64,000 nucleotides of DNA, from contig NZ_JARZAE010000004.1 of NCBI RefSeq assembly GCF_029892095.1, positions 2,790,001-2,854,000 of the forward strand. Reading direction: 5' to 3'. Positions 49,960 through 58,663 of this stretch are shown here, piece by piece; the first letter of the stretch is position 1, and each line of letters opens with the position of its first letter. The stretch comes from Kitasatospora sp. MAP12-44 (GTDB taxonomy: Bacteria; Actinomycetota; Actinomycetes; Streptomycetales; Streptomycetaceae). Position numbers and translations under genes: made by a program. The notes below the pieces were generated by a model that was not told the DNA's origin, did not search any database, and was given only the letters and a program-made list of their open reading frames with translations.

Positions 49960-50544
49960 GTGGGATTCCTGGACGCCCTGCTCGGCCGCAGCAAGCCGGT
50001 GCGGCCCGACCTCGACCAGCTCTTCGGCGTGCCCTCGGCCGCGCTGACCCTGGAGGCGGCCGCCGGGTTCCGGCCCACCGGCCTCGGCTCGGTCTGCTTC
50101 GCCGCCGTCGAGGGCGGGGCGTTCGGCGAGGTGGAGCGCCAGATCCGCGCCCTGCTGGACGCCGACACGCCCAACGGCGGCGTGCCGGTGGAGGCCAGCC
50201 AGGACGAGTACGGCTACTCCTGGCTGCTCGCCCGGCACACCCCCGAGGAGCTCCCGGAGCTGGTCAACGACCTGCACGCGGTCAACAGCGAGCTGGAGGC
50301 GAACGGCTTCGGCCCGCAGCTGCTCTGCTCGCTGGTGGGCTTCCGCAACGAGGCCGGGCAGTCGCTGGCCCTGGTGTACCTCTACAAGCGCGGGACGTTC
50401 TTCCCGTTCGCCCCGATGCGGGGTGGCGGGGAGCGTCGCAACAGCCCGCTGGAGCTCCAGGTGAAGGCGATGCTGGGCAACGACCTGCGGGTGGAGTCCG
50501 ACCTCAGCCGCTGGTTCCCGGTCTGGGGCGCTCCGGGGCTGTAA
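49960..50544 (+). CDS. pspAB: PspA-associated protein PspAB
   Basis: The 194-residue soluble protein matches the actinobacterial PspAB family: GFLDALLGRSKPVRPDLDQLFGV at the start, TGLGSVCFAAVEGG, DEYGYSWLLAR and LVYLYKRGTFFPFAP. Members are linked to PspA and to HtpX in envelope-stress clusters. GTG 49960 has GGAAGGA before it, 49 bases after htpX. Molecular role unknown. Confidence 0.85.
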   Translation: MGFLDALLGRSKPVRPDLDQLFGVPSAALTLEAAAGFRPTGLGSVCFAAVEGGAFGEVERQIRALLDADTPNGGVPVEASQDEYGYSWLLARHTPEELPELVNDLHAVNSELEANGFGPQLLCSLVGFRNEAGQSLALVYLYKRGTFFPFAPMRGGGERRNSPLELQVKAMLGNDLRVESDLSRWFPVWGAPGL

Positions 50545-50566
50545 CACCGGTCTAAAGTCGCTGACT

Positions 50567-51397
50567 ATGCGGAGCACTCACTACGGACCTGACCTCACCC
50601 CGCCCTGGAAGCGGCAGCAGCCCGCGCCGGAGGTGGCGGCCGAGCGCGACCTGGTGGTGGAGGACGCCGCCACCGGCTTCTGCGGGGCGGTGCTGCGCTG
50701 CGAGAAGACGGCGGAGGGATTCACCGTCACGCTGGAGGACCGGTTCGGCAAGCAGCGGGTCTTCCCGCTGGTCCCGCGCGGGTTCCTGCTGGAGGGCAAG
50801 GTCGTGACCCTCGTGCGGCCGTCCGGCCCGGCCACCGCGCGGGGCCCGGCCCGGACGGCCTCCGGCTCGCTGGCGGTCCCCGGCGCCCGGGCCCGGGTCG
50901 CGCGGGAGTCACGGATCTACGTCGAGGGCCGGCACGACGCCGAGCTGGTGGAGCGGGTCTGGGGCGACGACCTGCGGATCGAGGGCGTCGTGGTCGAGTA
51001 CCTGGAGGGGATCGACGACCTCCCGGCGATCGTCGCGGAGTTCGCCCCCGGCCAGGGGCGGCGGCTGGGCGTCCTGGTGGACCACCTGCTGCCCGGCACC
51101 AAGGAGCAGCGGATCGCCTCCCAGGTGACGGGGGACGCGGTGCTGGTGGTGGGGCATCCGTACATCGACGTCTGGGCGGCGGTGAAGCCGTCCAGCGTGG
51201 GCATCGCGGGCTGGCCGGACGTCCCGCGCGGCGAGGAGTGGAAGGAGGGGGTCTGCCGCCGTCTTGGCTGGCCGGTGGACACCCCGGCCGCCTGGAAGCG
51301 GATCCTCGCCTCGGTCAACTCCTACCGGGACCTCGACCCGGCGCTGCTCGGCCGGGTCGAGGAGCTGATCGACTTCGTCAGCGAGCCGGGGCTGTAG
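50567..51397 (+). CDS. DUF3097 family protein
   Basis: The 276-residue protein contains the DUF3097 sequence seen across actinobacteria: RDLVVEDAATGFCGAVLRCEK, VARESRIYVEGRHDAELVERVWGDD, LGVLVDHLLPGTKE and GHPYIDVWAAVKPSSVGI. The EGRHDAELVE and LVDHLLPG pieces resemble a TOPRIM-like acidic core, so nucleic acid action is possible but unproven. It ends at 51397, directly against the hemW stop on the other strand. Confidence 0.85.
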   Translation: MRSTHYGPDLTPPWKRQQPAPEVAAERDLVVEDAATGFCGAVLRCEKTAEGFTVTLEDRFGKQRVFPLVPRGFLLEGKVVTLVRPSGPATARGPARTASGSLAVPGARARVARESRIYVEGRHDAELVERVWGDDLRIEGVVVEYLEGIDDLPAIVAEFAPGQGRRLGVLVDHLLPGTKEQRIASQVTGDAVLVVGHPYIDVWAAVKPSSVGIAGWPDVPRGEEWKEGVCRRLGWPVDTPAAWKRILASVNSYRDLDPALLGRVEELIDFVSEPGL

Positions 51398-52627
51398 TCA
51401 GTCGACCAGGTCGCGGACCACCGCGTCGGCCAGCAGCCGCCCGCGCAGCGTCAGCACCGCGCGGCCCTCGGCGTAGGCCCGCGCCGCGAGCAGCCCGTCT
51501 GCCAGGGCGCGCTCGGCGGCCCGCAGGCCCTGCGGGGCCAGCAGGGTGAGCGGGCAGCCGTCGACCAGCCGCAGTTCGAGCAGGATGCGCTCGACCCGGC
51601 GGTCCTCGTCCGGCAGGACCTCGCGCCCGAGCGCGGGAGTGCGCCCCTCCGCGAGCGCCTGGGCGTACGCCGCCGGGTGCTTGGCGTTCCACCACCGCAC
51701 CCCGCCGACGTGGCTGTGCGCGCCCGGGCCGGCGCCCCACCAGTCGGCTCCGGTCCAGTACAGCTCGTTGTGCCGGCAGCGACCGGCCTCGCTGGTGGCC
51801 CAGTTGGAGACCTCGTACCAGGAGTACCCGGCGGCGGCCAGCGCCTCCTCGGCGATCAGGTAGCGGTCGGCGTGCACGTCGTCGTCGACCATCGGCAGCT
51901 CGCCGCGCTTGATCCGGGCGGCCAGCTTGGTGCCGTCCTCGACGATCAGCGAGTAGGCGGAGACATGGTCGGGCCCGGCGCCGATGGCGGCCTCCAGCGA
52001 GGCCCGCCAGTCGTCGTCGGTCTCGCCCGGCGTGCCGTAGATCAGGTCCAGGTTGACGTGCTCGAAGCCGGCCGCGCGGGCCTCGGCGACGCAGGCCTCC
52101 GGCCGCCCCGGCGTGTGGTGGCGGTCCAGCAGCTGCAGCACATGCGGGCGGGCGCTCTGCATGCCGAAGGAGATCCTGTTGAAGCCGCCCTCGCGCAGCT
52201 CGGCCAGGTAGGCCGGGTCGACCGACTCCGGGTTGGCCTCGGTGGTGATCTCGGCGCCGTCGGCGAGCCCGAACTCCGAGCGGATCGCGGCCAGCATCGC
52301 CACCAGGTCGCGGGCCGGCAGCAGGGTCGGCGTGCCGCCGCCGAGGAAGACCGTACGCACCGGCAGGTCGGTCTCGCCCAGCACCCGGCGGGCGAGGCGG
52401 ATCTCGCCGACCAGGTTCTCGGCGTAGGTCTCCTGCGAGGCCACCGCCCCCGAGGAGCGCAGCTCGGTGGCGGTGTAGGTGTTGAAGTCGCAGTACCCGC
52501 AGCGGGTCGCGCAGTACGGCACGTGCAGGTAGAAGCCGAACGGCCGCTCGCCCAGCCCCGTCAGGGCGTGGGCGGGCAGGGAACCGTCGGACGGCACGGG
52601 TTCGCCGTCGGGAAGTGCGGAGGGCAT
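51398..52627 (-). CDS. hemW: Radical SAM family heme chaperone HemW
   Basis: The 409-residue protein has the radical-SAM cluster motif in VPYCATRCGYCDFNTY, GGGTPTLLP, and HemW-type C-terminal domain. Members called HemW insert heme rather than oxidise coproporphyrinogen; the sequence is longer than the SAM domain alone, as expected. Start ATG 52627. Usually found with lepA and hrcA; here other genes have come between them. Confidence 0.9.
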   Translation of the reverse strand: MPSALPDGEPVPSDGSLPAHALTGLGERPFGFYLHVPYCATRCGYCDFNTYTATELRSSGAVASQETYAENLVGEIRLARRVLGETDLPVRTVFLGGGTPTLLPARDLVAMLAAIRSEFGLADGAEITTEANPESVDPAYLAELREGGFNRISFGMQSARPHVLQLLDRHHTPGRPEACVAEARAAGFEHVNLDLIYGTPGETDDDWRASLEAAIGAGPDHVSAYSLIVEDGTKLAARIKRGELPMVDDDVHADRYLIAEEALAAAGYSWYEVSNWATSEAGRCRHNELYWTGADWWGAGPGAHSHVGGVRWWNAKHPAAYAQALAEGRTPALGREVLPDEDRRVERILLELRLVDGCPLTLLAPQGLRAAERALADGLLAARAYAEGRAVLTLRGRLLADAVVRDLVD

Positions 52628-52676
52628 GCGTCCATTGTCCGGTACGGCCGGGGCGGGCCGTACCGGACCGGATGGC

Positions 52677-54590
52677 TCACGCTTCGTTGGCCCCCGCGTA
52701 CATCTCGGTGACCGCGTCCGCGTAGGTCCGCTCGACCACCGGGCGCTTGATCTTGAGGCTCGGGGTCAGCTCGCCGTGCTCGATGTCCAGGTCGCGCGGG
52801 AGGAGGGTGAACTTCTTGATCGTCTGCCAGCGCTGCAGCTCGGCGTTGAGCTTCTTCACGAAGCCCTCGACCAGCGTGTGCGCCTCCGGCGAGGCGCACA
52901 CCTCGGCGTACGTCCTGGCCGCCAGGCCCTTCTCCACCGCCCACGGCATGATCACCGTCTCGTCGAGCGAGATCAGCGCGGTGCAGAAGTTGCGCCCGTT
53001 GCCGATCACCAGGATGTTGCTGACGAACGGGCAGATCGCCTTGAACTTGCCCTCGACCTCGCTGGGCGCGACGTACTTGCCGCCCGAGGTCTTGAACATG
53101 TCCTTCTTGCGGTCGGTGATCCGGACGTAGCCGTCCTTGTCCAGCTCGCCGATGTCGCCGGTGTGGAACCAGCCGTCCGGCTCCAGCACCTCGGCGGTCT
53201 GCTCGGGCAGCTCGTGGTAGCCGCGCATCACACCGGGGCCGCGCAGCAGGATCTCGCCATCCTCGGCGATCCGGACCTCGGTGCCCGGCAGCGGCCGGCC
53301 GCAGGTCCCCACCCGGATGTCCTCGGCGCGGTTGACCGTGGAGCCGGCGCTGGTCTCGGTGAGTCCGTAGCCCTCCAGGATCGGCACGCCGGCGCCCAGG
53401 AAGAAGTAGCCGAGCTCGGGGGCCAGCGCGGCGCTGCCGGAGACGGAGCCGCGCAGCCGGCCGCCGAACGCGGCGCGGATCTTGGCGTACACCAGCTTGT
53501 CGGCGACCGCGTGCTGCAGCTTCAGGCCGAGCGGCACGCTCTCCCGACCGGTGGCGATGCGGCTGGCCTGGGCGGTCCGGGCGTAGTCGCGGGCGACCTT
53601 GGCGGCCCACAGGAAGATCTTGTACTTGGCGCCGCCCTCGGCCCTGGCCCGGCCCGCGATGCCGTTGTAGACCTTCTCGAAGATCCGCGGCGCCGAGGCC
53701 ATCAGGGTGGGCCGGATGACCGGCAGGTTGTGGATGATCCGGTCCACCCGGCCGTCCACCGCCATCACATGGCCGGTGGAGATCTGGCCCGAGATCAGCG
53801 TCTTGCCGAAGACATGCGACAGCGGCAGCCACATGAACTGCACGTCCTCCGGACGCAGCAGCCCGCTCTCGTGCTGGGCCGCCCCCTCGTACGCCCAGCA
53901 GTCGTGCACCAGGCGGACGCCCTTGGGCCGGCCGGTGGTGCCGGAGGTGTAGATGAGGGTGGCCAGCTGCTCGCGGTCCAGCGCGGCGACGGCCTGCTCG
54001 ACGGCGTCCGGGTGCTCCTTGAGGTAGCCGGCGCCGCGCTCCTCCAGCTCCGCGAGGGTGAGCACCTCAAGGCCGGCCACCTCGACCGGCTCGGCGGGCG
54101 CGTCGAAAAGGATCACCTGGGCGAGTGCGGGCAGCACCTCACGCTGGGCGACCACCTTGTCGAGCTGGGCGGAATTCTCGGCGAACATCGCCTTGCTCGC
54201 GGAATTTGCGAGAATGAACGCCGTCTCATCCGCGTTGGTGCTCGGGTAAACAGTTGTGGTCGCGGAACCGGCACACATGTTGCCGAGGTCTGCGATGATC
54301 CATTCGAGCCTGGTGGAGGAGGCGATCGCGACCCGGTCCTCGGCGCGGACGCCTAGGGACATCAGGCCGGCGGCCACGTTCTTGACCCGTACGGCGGTCT
54401 GCGCCCAGGTCAGCGAGCGCCACTGCTCTGCCCCGGGCGTGCTGTCGGCCGCGTGCTCGTCCACCGGGACCGGGAACCGGTAGGCCTCGGCGTCAGGTGT
54501 GGCCTCTACCCTGCTGAGGAAAAGGTGTGCGACCGACGCTGGGCGCCCGGCAACCTTGTCGGAGCCGATCACGGATTGCGCTGAACTCAA
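52677..54590 (-). CDS. Long-chain fatty-acid-CoA ligase (AMP-forming)
   Basis: The 637-residue adenylating enzyme activates fatty acids to acyl-CoA. Motifs: P-loop-like YTSGTTGRPKGV, GLTETSAGSTVN, WFHTGDIGELDKDGYVRITDRKKD and the C-terminal PSEVEGKFK. The start is TTG at 54590 with GGAGG five bases upstream; no ATG or GTG fits the N-terminus. Close to FadD15-like enzymes of actinobacteria. Its upstream region is shared with the divergent ABC operon. Confidence 0.92.
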   Translation of the reverse strand: MSSAQSVIGSDKVAGRPASVAHLFLSRVEATPDAEAYRFPVPVDEHAADSTPGAEQWRSLTWAQTAVRVKNVAAGLMSLGVRAEDRVAIASSTRLEWIIADLGNMCAGSATTTVYPSTNADETAFILANSASKAMFAENSAQLDKVVAQREVLPALAQVILFDAPAEPVEVAGLEVLTLAELEERGAGYLKEHPDAVEQAVAALDREQLATLIYTSGTTGRPKGVRLVHDCWAYEGAAQHESGLLRPEDVQFMWLPLSHVFGKTLISGQISTGHVMAVDGRVDRIIHNLPVIRPTLMASAPRIFEKVYNGIAGRARAEGGAKYKIFLWAAKVARDYARTAQASRIATGRESVPLGLKLQHAVADKLVYAKIRAAFGGRLRGSVSGSAALAPELGYFFLGAGVPILEGYGLTETSAGSTVNRAEDIRVGTCGRPLPGTEVRIAEDGEILLRGPGVMRGYHELPEQTAEVLEPDGWFHTGDIGELDKDGYVRITDRKKDMFKTSGGKYVAPSEVEGKFKAICPFVSNILVIGNGRNFCTALISLDETVIMPWAVEKGLAARTYAEVCASPEAHTLVEGFVKKLNAELQRWQTIKKFTLLPRDLDIEHGELTPSLKIKRPVVERTYADAVTEMYAGANEA

Positions 54591-54869
54591 CGAGACCTCC
54601 GGGGGACCAGGTGGCCGAGGGCGGACATCGAGCGGAGGTGAGGGGGGCCGCCCGACGGGCTTGTTAACTGGCTGGTAACTAGACAGGCGCCAGCCTAGGG
54701 GCTAAGAGGCCGTTACGTAAGAGGGGTGCGGAGTCTGGCACGACACGCCGGCCCCAGTGCAGTGGACAGCGCAAAACCGGCAGCCCGGACACGGTAATCC
54801 CGTCCGGCGGCCGGATGGAAGACCCAAAATGGGGATGCGAATCCCCCTGCCGACCATGAGAGTGTCCGA
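54591..54869. other. Divergent non-coding region between the acyl-CoA ligase and the ABC exporter
   Basis: Both flanking operons must start here. A GTTAAC/GTTAC-rich patch lies around 54660-54680, and a small hairpin GGGGAT-GCGA-ATCCCC (54831-54846) sits 24 bases before the ABC start. No promoter pair could be chosen with confidence. Confidence 0.45.
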
Positions 54870-56603
54870 GTGCTGATCCGACTTCTCAGGGCCCATCTCC
54901 GGCCCTACACCAAACCGATCGTCCTGCTGGTCCTCCTCCAGCTCATCTCGACCATCGGCAACCTCTACCTGCCGACACTCAATGCCGACATCATCGACAA
55001 GGGCGTGCTCACCGGCAACACCGGCTACATCATGCGGACCGGCGGGGTGATGATCGGCGTCACCATCGCGCAGGCCCTCTGCTCGATCGGCGCGGTCTAC
55101 TTCGGCGCCCGCACCGCGATGGCGATCGGCCGGGACATCCGCGCCACGGTCTTCGACCGGGTGCAGAGCTTCTCCGCCCGCGAGCTGGGCCAGTTCGGCG
55201 CCCCTTCGCTGATCACCCGCACCACCAACGACGTCCAGCAGGTCCAGATGCTGACGCTGATGACGTTCACCCTGATGGTGGCCGCGCCGATCATGTGCGT
55301 CGGCGGCATCGTCATGGCGCTCAACCAGGACGTCCCGCTCTCCGGCCTGCTGATCGTGGTGGTACCGCTCCTCGGTGTCATCGTGACGCTGCTGGTCCGC
55401 CGGCTGCGCCCGCAGTTCCGCAGCATGCAGGAGCGGATCGACAAGGTGAACCGGATCCTGCGCGAGCAGATCACCGGTATCCGGGTGATCCGGGCCTTCG
55501 TCAAGGACGGCCACGAGCAGGCCCGCTTCGGCGGGGCCAACGACGAGCTGACCGACGCCTCGCTGCGGGTCGGCCGCCTGCTGGCCCTGATGTTCCCGTC
55601 CGTGATGATGGTCGTGAACATCTCCAGCGTCGCCGTGCTCTGGTTCGGCGCGCACCGGATCGCCGACGGCGGGATGCAGATCGGCGCCCTGACGGCGTTC
55701 CTCTCCTACCTGATGCAGATCCTGATGAGCGTCATGATGGCCACCTTCATGTTCATGATGGTGCCGCGCGCCGAGGTCTGCGCCGAGCGGATCATGGAGG
55801 TGCTCTCCACCGACTCCAGCGTGGTCCCGCCGTCCGCTCCGGTCACCGAGATGCGCGACCACGGCCAGTTGGAGCTGCGCGGCGTCGAGTTCCGCTTCCC
55901 GGGCGCCGAGTCGCCCGTGCTGCGCGGCATCGACGTCGACGCCCGGCCCGGCCAGACCACCGCCGTGATCGGCAGCACCGGCAGCGGCAAGAGCACTCTG
56001 CTCGGCCTGATCCCGCGGCTCTTCGACGCGACCGGCGGCGAGGTGCTGGTGAACGGCGTGAACGTCCGCGAACTCGACCCCGCGCTGCTCGCCGAGACCG
56101 TCGGCCTGGTGCCGCAGAAGCCGTACCTGTTCACCGGCACGGTGGCCAGCAACCTGCGCTACGGACGTCCGGACGCCACCGACGAGGAGCTCTGGCAGGC
56201 GCTGGAGACCGCGCAGGCCAAGGACTTCGTCGAAAAGCTGGACGGCGGCCTGGAGGCCTCGATCGCCCAGGGCGGCAGCAACGTCTCGGGCGGTCAGCGC
56301 CAGCGGCTCGCCATCGCCCGCGCGCTGGTCCGCCGCCCGCAGGTCTACCTCTTCGACGACTCCTTCTCCGCGCTCGACTACGCGACCGACGCCCGGCTGC
56401 GCAAGGCGCTGGCCCGGGAGACCGCCGACGCCACGGTGCTGATCGTGGCTCAGCGCGTGAGCACCATCCGCGACGCCGACCGGATCATCGTCCTGGACGA
56501 GGGCGTGGTCGTCGGCAGCGGAACGCACCACGAGCTGATGGCCGACAACCCGACATACCGGGAGATCGTGCTCTCCCAGCTCACCGAGCAGGAGGCGGCG
56601 TGA
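54870..56603 (+). CDS. ABC transporter half-subunit, heterodimeric exporter type with degenerate Walker B
   Basis: The 577-residue protein has a six-helix exporter domain (about 1-320) and an ATPase domain with Walker A IGSTGSGKST, signature VSGGQRQRLA and Walker B VYLFDDSFSALD. The glutamate after the Walker B aspartate is replaced by Asp, as in the non-catalytic site of heterodimeric exporters such as TM287/288. Start GTG 54870. It overlaps the next ABC gene by four bases, so the two subunits are made together. Confidence 0.93.
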   Translation: MLIRLLRAHLRPYTKPIVLLVLLQLISTIGNLYLPTLNADIIDKGVLTGNTGYIMRTGGVMIGVTIAQALCSIGAVYFGARTAMAIGRDIRATVFDRVQSFSARELGQFGAPSLITRTTNDVQQVQMLTLMTFTLMVAAPIMCVGGIVMALNQDVPLSGLLIVVVPLLGVIVTLLVRRLRPQFRSMQERIDKVNRILREQITGIRVIRAFVKDGHEQARFGGANDELTDASLRVGRLLALMFPSVMMVVNISSVAVLWFGAHRIADGGMQIGALTAFLSYLMQILMSVMMATFMFMMVPRAEVCAERIMEVLSTDSSVVPPSAPVTEMRDHGQLELRGVEFRFPGAESPVLRGIDVDARPGQTTAVIGSTGSGKSTLLGLIPRLFDATGGEVLVNGVNVRELDPALLAETVGLVPQKPYLFTGTVASNLRYGRPDATDEELWQALETAQAKDFVEKLDGGLEASIAQGGSNVSGGQRQRLAIARALVRRPQVYLFDDSFSALDYATDARLRKALARETADATVLIVAQRVSTIRDADRIIVLDEGVVVGSGTHHELMADNPTYREIVLSQLTEQEAA

Positions 56604-58600
56604 CCACCGCGAAGACCCCGACCACCACCACGAAACCCGCCGTGGTCAACGCCTCCGCAGAGGCGGCCGCACGGCGCGGGCCGGGCGGCGCAGGCCGCTT
56701 CATGGGCGGTCAGGCGGCCGAGAAGTCGATGGACTTCAAGGGCTCCGGCAAGCGGATGCTGGGGATGCTCAAGCGCGAACGGGCCGCGCTCAGCGGCGTC
56801 GTCGCGCTGGGCACGCTCAGCGTCGGCTGCGCGGTGATCGGGCCCAAGATCCTCGGTCAGGCCACCGACCTGATCGTCAAGGGGGCGACCGGCGGGAGGT
56901 TCCGGGCCGGCCTGACGCACGCCCAGGCGGTCGCACTGGTCCGTCAGCAGAGCGGCGACCACCTCGCCAGTGTGCTCAACGCGATCGACTTCACCCCCGG
57001 CCAGGGCATCGACTTCGGCGCCATCGGCACCGTGCTGCTCTGGGTGCTGGCCATCTACGTCGCCTCCGGCCTCTTCGGCATACTGCAGGGCCGGCTGGCG
57101 GCCGGCGCGATCAACCGCACGGTCAACCGGCTGCGCACGGATGTGGACACCAAGCTCTCCCGGCTGCCGCTGAGCTACTTCGACAAGCAGTCGCGCGGCG
57201 AGGTGCTCAGCCGGGTCACCAACGACATCGACAACATCGGCCAGTCCATGCAGCAGACCATGGGCCAGGTGGTGAACTCGCTGCTCACCATCGTCGGCGT
57301 GCTGGCGATGATGTTCTGGATCTCCTGGATACTCGCGCTCATCGCGCTGATCTCGGTGCCGCTCTCGGTGGTCGTCGCGGCTCGGGTCGGCAAGCGGGCC
57401 CAGCCGCAGTTCGTCTCCCAGTGGAAGACCACCGGCAAGCTCAACGGCCACATCGAGGAGATGTACACCGGCCACTCGCTGGTGAAGGTCTTCGGCCGGC
57501 AGAAGGAGGCCGCCGAGATCTTCCGCCAGGAGAACGACGCGCTCTACGGGGCCAGCTTCAAGGCGCAGTTCATCTCCGGGACCATCCAGCCCGCGATGAT
57601 GCTGATCAGCAACCTCAACTACGTGCTGGTCGCGGTGGTCGGCGGTCTGCGGGTGGCCAGCGGCGCGCTGTCGATCGGTGACGTGCAGGCATTCATCCAG
57701 TACTCGCGGCAGTTCAGCCAGCCGCTCACCCAGGTCGCCTCGATGGCCAACCTGGTGCAGTCCGGCGTCGCCTCGGCGGAGCGGGTCTTCGAGCTGCTGG
57801 ACGCCGAGGAGCAGTCCGCCGAGCCGCTGCACCCCGAGCGGCCGGCCGAACTGCGCGGCCTGGTCTCCTTCGAGGACGTGGCCTTCCGCTACGAGGCCGA
57901 CAAGCCGCTGATCGAGGACCTCTCGCTCAAGGTCGAGCCCGGCCACACGGTGGCGATCGTCGGCCCGACCGGGGCCGGCAAGACCACCATGGTCAACCTG
58001 CTGATGCGGTTCTACGAGGTCAGCGGCGGGCGGATCACCCTGGACGGGGTGGACATCGCCGCGATGTCCCGCGAGGACCTGCGCTCCGGGATCGGCATGG
58101 TGCTCCAGGACACCTGGCTGTTCGGCGGCACGATCGCCGACAACATCGCGTACGGCTCGGTGGCGGCCACCCGCGAGCAGGTGATCGAGGCGGCGAAGGC
58201 CGCGCACGTCGACCGCTTCGTCCGCACCCTGCCGGACGGCTACGACACCGTGATCGACGACGAGGGCACCGGGGTCAGCGCGGGCGAGAAGCAGCTGATC
58301 ACCATCGCCCGGGCGTTCCTCGCCCAGCCCAGCATCCTGGTGCTGGACGAGGCCACCAGCTCGGTGGACACCCGTACCGAGGTGCTGATCCAGCGGGCCA
58401 TGGCCACCCTGCGCACCGGCCGCACCAGCTTCGTCATCGCCCACCGGCTCTCCACCATCCGGGACGCCGACGTGATCCTGGTGATGGAGAACGGCTCGAT
58501 CGTCGAACAGGGCTCGCACGACGACCTGATCGCCTCCGGCGGCGCGTACGCCAAGCTCTACCAGGCGCAGTTCGCCCAGGCCGTCGCCGAGACGGCCTGA
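56600..58600 (+). CDS. ABC transporter half-subunit, partner with catalytic Walker B
   Basis: The 666-residue partner has a longer N-terminal cytoplasmic arm (about 45 residues, Thr/Ala-rich), a larger first extracytoplasmic loop, six membrane helices and an ATPase domain: Walker A VGPTGAGKTT, Walker B ILVLDEATSSVD (catalytic Glu present) and a changed signature VSAGEKQ instead of LSGGQ. The changed signature would face the degenerate Walker site of the first subunit, completing a one-active-site heterodimer. GTG 56600 overlaps the previous stop. Likely a drug or lipid exporter. Confidence 0.93.
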   Translation: MTTAKTPTTTTKPAVVNASAEAAARRGPGGAGRFMGGQAAEKSMDFKGSGKRMLGMLKRERAALSGVVALGTLSVGCAVIGPKILGQATDLIVKGATGGRFRAGLTHAQAVALVRQQSGDHLASVLNAIDFTPGQGIDFGAIGTVLLWVLAIYVASGLFGILQGRLAAGAINRTVNRLRTDVDTKLSRLPLSYFDKQSRGEVLSRVTNDIDNIGQSMQQTMGQVVNSLLTIVGVLAMMFWISWILALIALISVPLSVVVAARVGKRAQPQFVSQWKTTGKLNGHIEEMYTGHSLVKVFGRQKEAAEIFRQENDALYGASFKAQFISGTIQPAMMLISNLNYVLVAVVGGLRVASGALSIGDVQAFIQYSRQFSQPLTQVASMANLVQSGVASAERVFELLDAEEQSAEPLHPERPAELRGLVSFEDVAFRYEADKPLIEDLSLKVEPGHTVAIVGPTGAGKTTMVNLLMRFYEVSGGRITLDGVDIAAMSREDLRSGIGMVLQDTWLFGGTIADNIAYGSVAATREQVIEAAKAAHVDRFVRTLPDGYDTVIDDEGTGVSAGEKQLITIARAFLAQPSILVLDEATSSVDTRTEVLIQRAMATLRTGRTSFVIAHRLSTIRDADVILVMENGSIVEQGSHDDLIASGGAYAKLYQAQFAQAVAETA

Positions 58601-58612
58601 CCCTCACACATG

Positions 58613-58649
58613 CCGAAGGCCACCACCCGCAGCGGGTGGTGGCCTTCGG
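58613..58649. terminator. Bidirectional terminator between the ABC operon and lepA
   Basis: Perfect 18-base complementary arms around a single A (in practice 16-17 pairs and a small loop) located in the 63-base gap of convergent genes. Confidence 0.85.
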
Positions 58650-58663
58650 TGTGCCAGGTACGT

